Below, piece by piece: positions 33,132 through 45,958 of a DNA stretch of 64,000 nt (position 1 is the stretch's first letter; every line of letters starts with the position of its first letter). The notes beneath the pieces are model-generated. The model had not been told where the DNA came from and ran no database searches. It saw only the letters and a program-made list of their open reading frames with translations. Position numbers and translations under genes: made by a program. Origin of the DNA: Taxillus chinensis (lineage: Eukaryota > Streptophyta > Magnoliopsida > Santalales > Loranthaceae). The stretch is from assembly GCA_023512835.1 (NCBI GenBank), contig CM042088.1, positions 3,340,078 to 3,404,077 on the forward strand, in the 5' to 3' direction.

Positions 33132-35469
33132 TTCCCCTTAGCTATATAAATTTGTTTTACTTTGAACTTGAAGTGCTCTTCCTGTTTTACTTTAGACTTG
33201 AAGCACTCCTCCTGAGGCTTGGGCTTCACAGTCTTCTGAGATGCTTTCTCTTTCTTCATCTCTTGCAACTCCATAGTATTCTTTTTCTTATCCAGCTCAA
33301 AAATAAGCACTTTTCTTGCACTATGATGTTCACTACCGCAATTATCACAAACATCCAAGTCTGCCAGTATAGAAAACTTATTATTCGTGGTAATGGGCTT
33401 TGGCTTCCACCAGCATGAAGCTTCATCATGTTCTTGTTTCTAACAGTAAGTGTAAAAACTTCCCACTGGTTTCTTTCTCTTAATCTGGTATAAGTTCCTT
33501 CTAGATGTCTTCATCGCAGTTCTAGGAGCTTGCACTGGATACCTCCACCAACAAAATCTAGCCATGTAACCCCACACTGTACAGTAGTAGCAGTGACCCT
33601 GAAAGCTGGTGTTGCTCAGCTTCTGAACAACTGGGATCTTCTTCAAAACAGACAAAACAGGCTTGGCCTTGACGGTTGGTTTCACAGGTTTACCTTCTTT
33701 CTTGAGAGGCACCCGAACATTTGTGGAAATGACATATGCATTAGATTTCTTTACATTCTTGGAATGCTCAGATTTCTGAATGCATTTGACTGCTCCTGTA
33801 GTCTTGGACTCCTCCGGGTGTCTCTCCATCTTCACGTCATTCACTCTCTCCATTTTCTTGCTAGTTTGAGGCACAACAGTAAGCTTCGTAGGATTATCAT
33901 GGAAATCAGAATTGACAACCATTCCCGTCTACAGTGTTGCGTCGGTTCTCTGAGCTTCTTGTGGAGTGATGCGTGATGTGATCTGGGAACTTCTAGAGGT
34001 TGAGGCTTGACTGGCTTTGTCCTTTGAGATCTTCAGTTGAAGGCCTACCAGTTCTTCTTCAAGCCGTTGGATTATGATGTCTCTAGTGGTTAGTTTTGTG
34101 GTAATGTCATCACAGATTTTGATTTGCTCCTCTAGCTTGAGCTTTAGACTGACAATTTCCTCGCAGAACTTTTTGGAGTCCTCCAACACCTTATCCTTCT
34201 CATTTTTGATTTCACCAAGATCTCCCTTGGCTTGCTTGAGCTCTCCCTTGAGCTGCTTTATCCTATAACCTCTCTTGCGGATCTCCTCTGTTGCTAGCTC
34301 GAGCTCCACCTCTAGATTTACTTCTTCTTCTACTGCCTCATCCTCCTCGGAGGCAGTGCTGCCATTGTCTACCTTTATCTTGGCGACAAAAGCACAATCT
34401 GATGAATATTCATTCTCATCATCAGATTCAGTAATCTAGCTCATGTAGTTCTTGTGTGAGCTGCTGGTCTCCTTGTGGAATTGCTTCTTCGGTATGATGA
34501 TTTCTTCCACTTTGTATCCTCTTCATCCGAGGCCTCATCATCCAAGTCATTAACTTTCACTTTGCACTGAGATGCAAAGTGCCCCCACTTTCCACACTTA
34601 AAACATCTTAGGGAAAGTCCTCATTTCCCTTTTCCTCAAGCTTGTTTTCCTGCTCCACCTTTTCTAAATTTTCTTGTGAAGTAGGCTACCACCTCATCTT
34701 CACCATCTTCACTGTCACTGTCCTCTTGTTCTTTTGAGGACTCATCTTCTTTCTTTATTCTTAATTTTCTCATAGCCTTGAAGGTTACTTCTTTCGCTTC
34801 CTTGGCTGTAGGCTGGGATGTTGAAGTGGATGGCTTTTCATAAGAGTGCAGCTTCATCTCGAATGTAGTTAGACTGCACTGCAACTCCTACAAACTCATC
34901 GTTTCCAGGTCTCGGCTGTTCTCCAAAACTTCCACCTTGGGGATGAATCTCTTGGGTAGAACTCTCAACACTTTATTTATAATTGCAAAGTTCTTTTTAT
35001 TTTTGCCTTGACTTCTCATGTCATTGACAATCTCAGTTAAACAAACAAAGAATTCCTATATACTCTCCTGCTCTTCCATTTTGAGAGATTCGAATCTCTG
35101 AGTGTACAGTTGCAGCCTGGTTTCCTTTAATCTACCATCTCCTTGATAGACACTTTTCAGTCTATCCCATAAATCTTTTGCAACCCTATAGTCCATAACC
35201 TTAGCATATTCAGAGTCTGTGAGTGCCGATGTAATTACACTTAGAGCTCTACTGTTCAGCTCATAGGTTCTTCTTTCAACTTCTATGGGATCTCTGTCGT
35301 CGGTCGGTTCTATGTAACCATCTCTGATTATCCGCTCAACGTCCATACCCATGGACATAAACACAGTCTCCATTCTCGCTCTCCATATCTTATAATTTGT
35401 GCCATCAAATATAGGCACTCTCTTTACGTAGTTAGAGCTGGTACTTGGTCCACTAATAGGAATCTTCAT
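33104..35469 (-). pseudogene. Gag of the SIRE-like copia
   Basis: It starts MKIPISGPSTSSNYVKRVP and IFDGTNYKIWRARMETVFMS, then AKDLWDRLKSVYQG and LYTQRFESLKMEEQESI, the copia gag (UBN2) domain. An acidic linker (34636-34884) precedes a CCHC knuckle CFKCGKWGHFASQC at 34564-34605. A coiled-coil-like Glu/Lys-rich stretch (33929-34309) and a second knuckle remnant CYYCTVWGYMARFC with Tyr for His (about 33540) follow, then CDNCGSEHHSARK near 33330. Stops and frameshifts occur throughout. The long gag with two knuckles is as in SIRE-type elements. Confidence 0.88.
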
Positions 35470-35604
35470 CTCTTAAAATATATACCAACTAGACTCTTGC
35501 TTGATTACTAAGCTGTTAAGCCACAGATCTCAGCAACACACAAATATATCGATCTGTGAGATCACTTCTCCACAGAGTGATAGATCTGCCTCCAGTGAGA
35601 ATTT

Positions 35605-35619
35605 GGCTTTGATACCAAT
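35605..35619 (-). other. Primer binding site of the SIRE-like copia
   Basis: On the minus strand ATTGGTATCAAAGCC follows the 5' LTR and matches the initiator-Met tRNA type. Confidence 0.85.
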
Positions 35620-36166
35620 TGATATTCCCAGGTTCCAGGCGTGATCGTCATGGTATGCATGTGTGTATATAGAGAGGGAGGTGAATCTGTATACTTTAAA
35701 ACTATTCCTTTAATTTTAAAGAGTAGGATACTTTAGAGGTATTCCAACAGGTGTGGTTCTTGTTTGGGTGGTATGTTGGTGTCTCATGCAAGATCAACTA
35801 AACAGCAGGTATGTATGAAAAGTAAAAGATAAAGACACACGGTTTACGTGGTTCGATCAATGTGATCTACTCCACGGTGGTGAGGGTGTACCTACACTGA
35901 GTCTAATCCACTACTTCTTTTAATACATTAGGGTCTAGCCCTTGTTACAATAGGATTAACTCTCTTTTCTTTTAAATGTAAATACAGAAACAGTATTACT
36001 CCAAAGCTTACTCACTGTGAAGAACTATCTAATGCAATCTGCTCCTGCGTATTCAGCCGTTTGCTATGCTCGACCTTCAACCACTCCTCTTGCTGAACTC
36101 ACAATCTGTTCTTTGAATGTATGAGGAAGAAAGACAGATTAACTCACTGTTATCTCTCTTTCAATC

Positions 36167-36221
<55 letters not shown>

Positions 36222-37254
36222 ATCGTATAAACTACTTTGCGTCGCCTTTTTTTTCTTCAGATACGTTTCTTGTCTGCTCAAAAATATTATGCGCGCTTAC
36301 CTGCAATTCTGGCACATTCCTTGCTTTTATAGGTCAGCCAAAGTCAGAAACCCTTTTGTTAGGGTTAAGTATGTTTCTTCTTTCGATCTTCATGGTTGAA
36401 ACATGTTAAACCACCCTTGGATGACATCCAAGTGTTTTTCAGTACTTAGCGTACTTAAAACGCTGCCTAGGTAATGACTTACTTAAACGATGAACTTCAG
36501 TGCGTTTTGCTCCTCCGTAGTGCGCTCCATTCCTTTGACTAGCCACCACCTCGTAGCATTTCTACGAGTCTACAAGTCTTCATCTTCGACTCTCCGAGTC
36601 AGAGTCTTCGAACTTCCTTCTGCTCTATGGCTTCGAAGCTAGATCAGAATCAGTGCTTAACTAACATCTCATTCTACGAGCCTTTGAGCTCTACGAGTCT
36701 TCGAGTCAGTGACAGCTGCATTCTGCCTTGGATGATTAATTGTTCACAGGTCTCTGCAACAGGTCCTTCAATCTATGACCCTGCAAGCTTCGACTCTACG
36801 ACCCTGCATGCTGTAACTCTATGAGTCTTTGCTTCGAGTCTACGAGACGCGGTTCTTCACCTGTCTGCACCTTAGGTCTGTGAAACTACGACCCTTCAAC
36901 CCTGTGGCCCTTCGAGGCCTCGACCCTGTGCCTCTTCAAGGCTTCGACCTTGTGGTCTTTCGAGGGTACCTCAAGCTCCATGGTTTGATAGTCTATGACC
37001 TTCCACCTTCAAGTTGCATGGTCTATGACCTTTAAGTCTCCTGATCTACGACCTTCGACCCTACTGGCTACAAGTTTACAGATCTTCAAGTTAAGAACAT
37101 ACATAGCTAGACTCCTTCTACGAGCTCACTCTAAAATATTACTCTACGAAGTTATCCAACCAAGTACGGATCTTCGACCCAGACCTTCGACCCTGCGAAT
37201 TCCGTTTCTGCATAATGTTGACAACAATGACAACTCAACCTCGCGGGAACAACA
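35620..37254 (-). repeat. 5' LTR of the SIRE-like copia
   Basis: It matches 28226-29868 end to end. A CT run of about 24 units at 36170-36217 replaces the run of about 6 units in the partner LTR. The CTTCGAC/CTACGAG motif array (36550-37080) is kept. Confidence 0.93.
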
Positions 37255-37259
37255 TATGT

Positions 37260-38990
37260 GTCTCACAGTGGATGCTTCCACTAACTATGAAATTGAAGAA
37301 GTGGCTACAGAGGCTAAGGCCTTAGCAGCAGCACCTGTGGCGCCATTCACCCAAAAAGACTTCAATTTGAAGAGTTTGGCCCTAGGAAGCCACTACCTCC
37401 GCCATCCGTTGAAAAGCAACAAAGTTAGAACTGAAGACATTGCCAGCTCATTTAAAATATGCATATCTAGGTGCAGGATCAGACCTACCAGTAATTGTAG
37501 TAGCTAAACTTGAAAGGCAACAACTTGAACAACTATTAACAGTGTTGAGACATCATAAGGCAGCAATTGGATGGACCATTGCTTACATAAAGGGTCTCAG
37601 TCCCACACTCTGCATGCATAGAATTCTTATGGAAGACAAAGAGAAGACAACTGTTGAGCATCAGCGGAAATTGAATCCTAATATGAAGGAGGTTGTTAGA
37701 GCAAAGGTAATAAAGCTTATAGATGCAGGGATAATTTATCCCATTTATGACAGTCAATGGGTCAGTCCAGTTCAGATTATTCCAAAGAAGGGTGGTATGA
37801 CAGTAATCAAGAACGACAACAATAAGCTGATCTCTACCCGGACAGTCACTTCATAGAGAGTCTGTATAGATTACAGGAAGTTAAATGACAACACCCGAAA
37901 GGATCATTTTCCATTACCCCATATTGATTAGATGCTGGAACGATTGGCAGGTCATGCCTACTACTGTTTCTTGAACGGATATTCAAGATATAACTAGATT
38001 CCTATATCACCCGAAGACCAGGAGAAGACTACCTTTACATGTCCTTATGGCACATTCGCTTATAGAAGAATGCCATTTGGACTGTGCAATGCTCCAGCAA
38101 CATTTCAGCATTACATGATGGCCTTATTTTCTGAATTTGTGGAGAAAAACAATAGAAATATTTATGGATGACTTCTATTTGTTTGGGTCATCCTATGAGA
38201 ATTGCCTCCAGAATTTGGCAGTCATCTTGCAGTGCTGTGAGGAAACTAATTTGATTCTTAACTGGGAAAAATGCCACTTCATGGTATAAGAAGGAATTGT
38301 ACTTGGTCATAAGATTTCTAAGGCAGGTATTGAGGTGGACAGGGCAAAGATATCAGTGATAGAGAATCTGCCTCCCCTTACTACTATTAAGCGTGTGAGG
38401 AGTTTTCTTGGACATGCTGGGTTTTACCGGCGATTCATAAGGGATTTCTCTAAAATCTCCAAACCCTTATGTTCGCTGCTAGTTAAGGATGCAGAGTTCT
38501 TATTTTCAGAAGACTGCAGGAAAGCTTTTTCACAACTCAAGACAGCATTAGTTACTGCCCCGATTATCACATCATCTGATTGGACAATTCCTTTTGAATT
38601 AATGTGTGATGCAGTGACTCGGTTGTGGGAGCAGTATTGGGATAGAGGAAAGATAAGAAGCTACATGTCATAGCCTATGCAAGCAAGCTCCTGAATGATG
38701 CCCAACTAAATTATGCCACAACAGAGAAAGAGTTTCTGGCTATAGTCTATGCTTTTGACAAATTCAGAAGTTACCTGTTGGGTTCACATACTATTGTGTA
38801 TACAGATCATGCTGCAATCAGGCATCTTATATCTGAAAAAGATTCAAAGCCTAGACAAATCAGATGGGTACTACTCTTATAGGAATTTGATTTTACAATC
38901 AAAGACAAAGACGGAACTCAGAATGCGGTAGCCGACCATCTATCTGGACTGGAGAATCCTTCTGCTCAAGGTGAAGATAAGCAAACCATC
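37260..38990 (+). pseudogene. Athila reverse transcriptase and RNase H
   Basis: After the target duplication the Athila frame resumes with a linker, then LKYAYLGAGSDLPVIVVAKL and the RT domain: HRKLNPN-like text, [57 protein letters not shown] and the catalytic IFMDDFYLFG at 38158-38187. RNase H follows: [54 protein letters not shown]. There is a one-base frameshift near 38145 and several stops (for example 37854, 38290). It makes the DNA copy of the element in an active version. Confidence 0.93.
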
Positions 38991-39874
38991 ATGGAAGAAT
39001 TTCTATATGAACAACTCTTTGTGGTGCAGGATACAACACCATGGTTTGCAGACTATGTCAACTACCTGGTTGGAGGAGTTCTACCATATCAGTCTAGCTA
39101 CCAACAGAAGAAGCGATTTTGGCAGATGTTAAGCATTACATATGGAAGATCCATTGTTATTCAAGGCCTGCGGCGATGGACTTATCATAAGATGTATCCC
39201 TGAAGAAGAAATGACCGATGTTCTCAACCACTGCCATAGTAAAGAATGTGGTGGCCACATGGGTGTCACAAAGACTGCTAGAAAAGTACTTCAATCCGGT
39301 CTTTTCTGGCCTACTCTATTTAAGGATGCAAGGGCTTATGTTATGCAATGTGACAATTGCCAGAGGACAGGAAATATCAGCTGCCGAAATGAGCAACCAT
39401 TGACAAACATCTTGGAGGTTGAGCTCTTCGATGTCTGGGGTATAGATTTTATGGGACCATTCCCATCTTCTTTTAAAAATTTATATATTTTACTAGTTGT
39501 GGACTACGTGTCCAAATGGGTTGAAGCAATTGCTACACCAGTGAATGATTCCAAGGTTGATCAGACATTCTTGAAGAAACAAATTTTTACCAGGTTTAGG
39601 GTACTAAGAGCTCTCATCAGTGATGGTGGTTCTCATTTCTGCAACCAGCATCTTGATATATTATTACAGAAATATGGAGTTCACCACAGAATCACTACCC
39701 CATATCACCCTCAGGCCAATGGGCAAACAGAGACGTCCAACCGGGAGATTAAAAAAATTCTAGAACACACTGTAAATCTTTCTCGCAAAAATTGGGTTAC
39801 TAAGCTAGAAGATGCTCTCTGGGCATACCGGACAGCATTCAAGACACCACTTGGGACATCTCCTTTTTAGCTCG
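38991..39874 (+). pseudogene. Athila integrase, N-terminal and catalytic part
   Basis: The zinc-binding part reads [19 protein letters not shown] ... [12 protein letters not shown]. The catalytic core has Asp in [10 protein letters not shown] and in [11 protein letters not shown], and Glu in [17 protein letters not shown], so all three acidic residues are present. The 242-residue frame from 39142 is intact to a stop at 39868. The chromovirus insertion at 39880 separates it from its C-terminal part at 49994. Confidence 0.93.
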
Positions 39875-39879
39875 TTTAT

Positions 39880-42162
39880 TGTCACGCCCCCGAATTCCAG
39901 GGAACCCGGAACCGGGTACGTGACTTCCCCTTGCCCGCACCCGAAAGGCCAAGGAGTTGGTGACTAGCACCAATAGAGACTACACCGCGGGTGCTATCTC
40001 AAATATGCAACCCTGTACAGTCATACATCAAGGGTAATCCTGTACTTTCCCATATATCATCATGCATACAATAAGTCAAACAGTCATACAGACATCACAT
40101 CACAAATAGTATGCAAATACAAATCCACGGACCCATGTCCAGGATACAAGACACAATAATACAAAATACAACACTGTATCATACATTAGAGCAGTGGGCA
40201 TGTCCTCCAGGAAGAAAGTCCTCCACTAGTCCCGGGTCACACCTGAAAAAGGTAAACAACAAGTAGGGGTGAGCGACAAGCTCAGTAGGTGACCCCAACA
40301 CTCCACATCATGCAAATATACACGTCTATACTACATCCTCTGTGTACTCGTGCACTGTGTAGTGTGCATAAACATAAGGACTCAGCCTACAAACAAACAT
40401 CAGGGCCTAGCCTGCCCACACAGGATAGCTTGTCCACGATCCTCAACAGGATCCCAGCTTAGGGCACTTAACCAAAGCTCCACGAGCTCAATAGCGCAAC
40501 ACAATCCTCAATGGGATTTTAGCTCAGGGCACTCAGCCCTTCCACAGCGCTATATGCCCGGACATAGTGCCACACAGGCCTGCCATCGGCGCATATGCCT
40601 GCCACGGCCACAACACAATATGCCCGGCCACAGTGCCATACAGGCCTGCCATCGGCGCATATGCCTGCCCCGTCAACCACATAACATCATCTGTGCTTCA
40701 CGGTGAGAACCCAACAAACCATCGAACCTAAGTCCCAAATCCACAAACCAATCATACCAATACCTATATGGTCTTAAGGTGTACAACAATCCCTTTAGAA
40801 CTGTAACCAGTCTTCACAAGTCGATCCTTATTCCTTGACTAAGGAAGGAGATACCCATAGCAGCTATTTTCTTGCAATAAAAAGTCCCGGCATTGGGTCT
40901 CCATATCATAACTATGATAATCTGATTTTTGGGGATTTTTCTAAGATGTCTAACCCCACTTTCCAAAAAGTCACCACTACAAACTTTTGGGTTTTTTTCG
41001 AGATTTTACACTAAATCTCAATTTTCACATTTTGAAAGAGTGGGAATTTATTTTTCTAGTATTTTTCTTTGAATCCAAATGGGGGGTATTTCGTTATTTA
41101 CATTGTAACTTAAGTATAGTACTTGAATGTGAATAGGCATAATGGCTACAATGTAAATGGGTCCAGTCCAGTCAAACTGGAACTGCACTGTCTAACTGCT
41201 CGAAACTTCCTGTTCGACACACCTTGCTCGACGCTCTGCTCGATGCTGCTCGACACTCTAGGCTCGAGCATCATGCTCGAGGCTCCCTGCTCGAGGCTCC
41301 TGCTGACGCTCTGCTTGAGGCTACATTCTGCTCGACGCTCCCTGCTCGAGGCCTCTGCTTGAGATTGCTCGAGACTCTGCTTGAAGCTAGCCTCGAGCAG
41401 TTCCCCAGTCGCGAAATTCCAACTGTGTTCTTCTCCAAATCGTCCCAAAACCTAATTATACTCGTTGAATCTCCATTTTTAAGCAATAATTCATCCCTAT
41501 TAAGGGTTTTTAACATCATCTAGCCATATTAGGCTACCAAACAACCTAAATTATCTAGGTTTCATGCTCAATTTTCATTTTTCCCAATTTCTAGGGTTCA
41601 TCACGAATTTGCATGATTTCATCAAATTCTTACATGTTAATCCAATAAAACAGCAAGAAAAGGGTGAAAAATCAATGGAACACCTACCTGGAGTGATTCT
41701 TGATGCTTGAACGAGCTCAAAACGTCCCAAATCGAAGGCTCCAAGCTTCCTTTTCTCTTTCTCTCTCTAAGCTCTCCAATGCAGACGCAGAAACGTGAAA
41801 CGTAACGTGGAAGCTCTCCTTCCCCCTATTTATATTTCCGTATTTTCTTTCGTTAATAAATCCCAAAAATATTAATTGACCTCTCGAGGTCACGAACTCC
41901 AAATTGAGCCCAAATACAGTCAAAACACTCGAAAATGACGTGCACATTACTATCTAGATATTTTCTAACTCAATTGACTGCTCAAATGCAAAGTCAACCA
42001 ATAACTCCCAAAAAGTCAACAATCGGGCCACTCGGGGCCCCAACCCGGAATTGGGCCCAATTACTGTCAAAATGCTCACATCAACGAACACAATATTGTC
42101 TAGATGTTTTAAGCAACAGAGAAAGACTATCTCTCAGCCCTACCCAAATATGGGTCTTTACA
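39880..42162 (-). repeat. 3' LTR of the chromovirus
   Basis: It runs TGTCACGCCCC to GGGTCTTTACA on the plus strand and matches 47720-49988. A region of TGCTCGA/CTCGAGG motifs occupies about 41205-41400. Short repeats based on ATGCC(C/T)GGC and GGCGCATATGCCTGCC occur at 40550-40670. Confidence 0.95.
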
Positions 42163-42178
42163 TCCTCCCCACCTTAGG
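42163..42178 (-). other. Polypurine tract of the chromovirus
   Basis: On the minus strand CCTAAGGTGGGGAGGA lies against the LTR start TGTAAAGACCC. A second GGTGGGGAGGA occurs near 42461, just downstream of the pol stop. Confidence 0.8.
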
Positions 42179-42467
42179 ACTTTTCGTCCTCGAAAATAAA
42201 ACACATGCCCAAAGGACATAGAAAAATTCAAGCTCAAGTACCGCACAACAACCAGACAGAAACACATGATCATCAACATGATCACAAGCACACATATGCA
42301 ATGCAACTCACAACAAGCCAAAAAGGCTTCACAATATTTAACAACAACAAGCTAAACCAAGCTTAACCACATCTCAAGCATAACCACATAAGGGTACAAA
42401 ACATAAGCAAAACGAGTGCGTAAAATATAACTCATACCTCAGGGAAGGTCCCCACATCCTCCCCACC

Positions 42468-45400
42468 TCAGGACTGATCGTCCTCGAACAGCTCAGGATG
42501 AAGAACCCGCATCTGGCTCTCTTTCTCCCAAGTCTGCTCCTCCATGCCTTGGTGTCGCCATAACACCCGAACTAGTGGGATTGTCTTGCCCCGCAAGACC
42601 TGGTCCCGCCTGTCCAAAATTTGTGTCGGCATCTCAACAACGGCACCATCATCAGCTAAGTCTATCTCGCGATAGTCCAACACATGAGAAGGATCTGGGT
42701 GATACCGTCTTAATTGAGACACATGGAACACATCATGTACTCGCGCCAATTCTGGTGGCAAAGCTAATCGGTAAGCCACTGCGCCTACGGTGGCAACAAT
42801 CTCAAACGGCCCCACAAAATGAGGGGAAAGTATGGATCCACGCCCAAACCTCCGATGCCCTCGACGCGGTGAAACCCGCAAAAATACAAGGTCACCCACC
42901 TCAAACTGCAAAGGTCGACGCCTCTGGTCCGCGTAGGACTTCTGCCTACTCTGCGCGGTCAACATCCACTATCGAATCAACTGCACTATCTCCGTGGTCT
43001 CTTGAACTATATCGGGACCGAGAACCGCTGTCTCTCCCATCTGTGCCCAACACAAAGGTGACCTACAAGGCCGCCCATACAACGCCTCATACGGAGCCAT
43101 CCCAATCGTGGCCTGATAATTGTTGTTGTAAGAGAACTCCACCAAAGGAAGGTGAGTCTCCCAACAACCTCCAAAATCTAGGACACATGCACGCAACATA
43201 TCCTCGAGCGTCTGAATCGTCCGCTCCGACTGACCATCCGTCTGCGGATGAAAGGCTGTACTGAGGTTCACCCTAGTACCCAAAGCTCGCTGCAACTGTC
43301 TCCAAAACTGAGAGGTGAACCTAGCATCCCGATCAGATACAATAGACAATGGGACTCCATGCAACCGCACAATCACATCAAGATACCTCTGTCCCAAAGT
43401 CCTCACTGGGTCTGTCTCCCGAATCGGAATAAAATGTGCCGATTTGGTCAATCGGTCCACAATAACCCATATGGTGTCGTGTCCCATGGAACGAGGAAGT
43501 CCGGTGACAAAATCCATGGTCACATGGTCCCATTTCCACTCTAGTACTAGCAATGACTGCAACTCACCAGCTGATCTCAGGTGCTCTGCCTTTACCTGCT
43601 GACAGGTCAAACACCTCCTCACAAAATCAGTAACGACCTTCTTCAGGCTTGGCCGCCAAAACTGCCTCCTCACGGCATGGTACATCTTGGTCCCACCAGG
43701 ATGTACAGCTAACCTCGACTGGTGAAATTCCCGAAGAACCTCCTCCTGAAGAGAAGTGGGAACTATCAGTCGACCCCTGTACCTCAATATATGCTCCGTA
43801 TCTTTAGTCTAATCAGAAGATGTCTGTCCAGTCTGAATCCTGTCCCTGGTGACCTCACAGTCAACGTCCCCCAGCTGATCCTCTATGATCCTACGCTGCA
43901 ACTCAGGGACTGCGACAATAACACTAAGGGTCCCCCATCCCCCACTGGTCACCATCTGCAACCTCATCGCCGCCAACTGACCCATCATTTCCCATTCCTT
44001 AATGGCACAATGGGCAACCACGGCCCTGCTCTTCCTACTCAGAGCATCTGCCACCACATTACCCTTCCCAGGGGTATACATCATGTCAAACTGAAACTGC
44101 TGCAGGTACTCCACCCACCGCCTCTGCCTAAGGTTCAGGTCTCGCTGAGAAAAGTTATACTGCAAGCTCTTGTGGTCCGTATACACCACAAACTTCTCCC
44201 CAAGGAGATAATGCTGCCAGCTCTTTAGAGCAAAGATCACTGCTGCCAACTCCAAATCATGCGTGGGATAGTTTTGCTCATGTGGTCTCAACTGCCTAGA
44301 TCCATAAGCAATCACTTGCCGAGCCTGCATCAACACACAACCCAGCCCCACCCTAGAGGCATCACAATACACCTCGAAAGGCACACTCTCCTGTGGGAGA
44401 ATCAATATAGGTGCTGAGGTCAATCGTGTCTTCAACTCCATGAAAGCACTCTCACACGCATCAGACCAAACGAAAGGAACTCCCTTCCTGGTCAAGTTCG
44501 TCATAGGAGCCGCCAACCTGGAAAAATCCTCCACGAACCTCCGATAGTAGCCTGCCAAACCAAGGAAACTACGAATCTCAAACACATTCGTGGGCCTCTT
44601 CCACGACATAACTGCCTCGATCTTCTCAGGATCCACTGTGATACCCTCCGAAGATACCACATGCCCCAAGAAGTGTACCTGTTGCAGCCAGAAGTCACAT
44701 TTCGTGAACTTCGCGTAAAATCGGTGCTCCTGCAAGGTCTCCAATACAAACTGCAAATGCTCCTCATGCTCCCTCTTGGTTGCTGAATAAACCAAAATAT
44801 CGTTGATGAACACCACAACGAACATATCTAAATATGGAGCAAACACCTGGTTCATCAATTCCATAAATACTGCTGGAGCGTTCGTGAGCCCAAACGGCAT
44901 CACAAGCCACTCATAATGCCCATAACGACAACTGAATGCGGTCTTAGGGATATCTGCCTCCCTAACCCTCAACTGATGGTATCCAGACCTCAAGTGTCTA
45001 TCTTGGAAAACCACCTCGCACCGCGAAACTGATCAAACAGGTCATCGATCCTCGGCAATGGATACCTGTTCTTCACAGTCACCTGGTTTAGCTTCCGGTA
45101 GTCTATACACAGCCGAAGTGAACCATCTGCCTTCTTGGCGAACAACACTGGAGCGCCCCACGGTGAGCTACTCTGCCTGATAAAGCCTCGTGCTAGAAGA
45201 TCATCTATCTGCCTCTTGAGCTCTCTAAGCTCTGTCGGTGCCATCCGGTAGGCCGCCAACCTAATAGGTGTTGTCCCTGGCAACAACTCGATCGAAAACT
45301 CTACCTCCCTCACGGGTGGCAAACTGACCAAGTCCTTGGGAAACACATCCGGGAACTGATCCACAATGGGTGGCAAAACAACCTTCCCCTCTCTCCTCCT

Positions 45401-45958
45401 GTCAACCAACATCAAGCTGGCTAACTGGTGGGTCACATCACCCCACCCATGCCTCAAAGGTCCCAACCTGCATGCCTCCTCAGTCCACTCACCCACAAAG
45501 ACACCTCGCGTGCCCTCTGGCGTGAGGAACGTCATGCGTCGTCGAAAACAATCAATCTTGGCCTCCACAGAGACCAACCAATCCATACCCAGGATAATAT
45601 CAAAATCATCTAACTCCATGATATACAAATCACACAACAGGTTAACACCCCCAAGTGTTACCTGACAAGCACGACAGATACTCTCAAGTATCACAATTCC
45701 ACCCAAAGGTGAAGCAACCATCAGAGCCTGACTAACTGTCTCCTGGTCTAACTCCAATCCAACCACCGTAGCATACGAAATAAAAGAATGGGTAGCACCA
45801 GTATCAATCAAAACTGAACAGATAGTATGAGAAATGATGATGGTACCTCTCACCACTGAAGGTCCTGCTCCTGCCTCGTCCACTGGTGGAACCTCTGCCT
45901 CTTTGCTGGTAAGGGCAAAAGTCCTCCCTCGTGGCCCACTGCCACTAGCCTGGCCCAT
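42468..45958 (-). pseudogene. Pol of the chromovirus: protease, RT, RNase H, integrase, chromodomain
   Basis: Protease active site [15 protein letters not shown] is near 45810. RT includes [20 protein letters not shown] and [19 protein letters not shown], then a 2-base insertion near 45003 within FSKID/LRSGYHQ. The metal-binding motif reads [10 protein letters not shown], with Asn for the first Asp. RNase H has [20 protein letters not shown] and [11 protein letters not shown]. Integrase has the zinc finger VHPGGTKMYH ... CLTCQQ and catalytic MDFVTGLPR, VSDRDARFTS, HPQTDGQSERTIQ, all acidic residues kept. The tail ends with the chromodomain-like IPLVRVLWRHQGMEEQTWEK (about 42530-42590). Stops at 43806 and 42966 and the Asp to Asn change inactivate it. 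Confidence 0.94.

Larger units (their letters stand above)
28226..37254 (-). mobile_element. SIRE/Maximus-like Ty1/copia retrotransposon, minus strand
   Basis: The 9029-base element has LTRs of 1643 and 1635 bases, the target duplication TATGT at 28221-28225 and 37255-37259, a polypurine tract and an initiator-Met type primer site. Coding order on the minus strand is gag, protease, integrase, RT, RNase H, which is the copia order. LTR size and protein motifs suit the SIRE/Maximus or Angela group. The first 150 LTR bases differ at about 8% between copies, indicating an older insertion. There is no env-like ORF between RNase H and the 3' LTR. Confidence 0.93.

Noticed and set aside
41123..41523. 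Leu/Glu-rich frames on both strands of the Tekay LTR
   Set aside because: They are translations of the TGCTCGA array in the LTR, repeated at 48968-49309.
42575..43264. 229-residue plus-strand open frame
   Set aside because: It is the antisense shadow of the chromovirus integrase and chromodomain on the minus strand and has no domain of its own.
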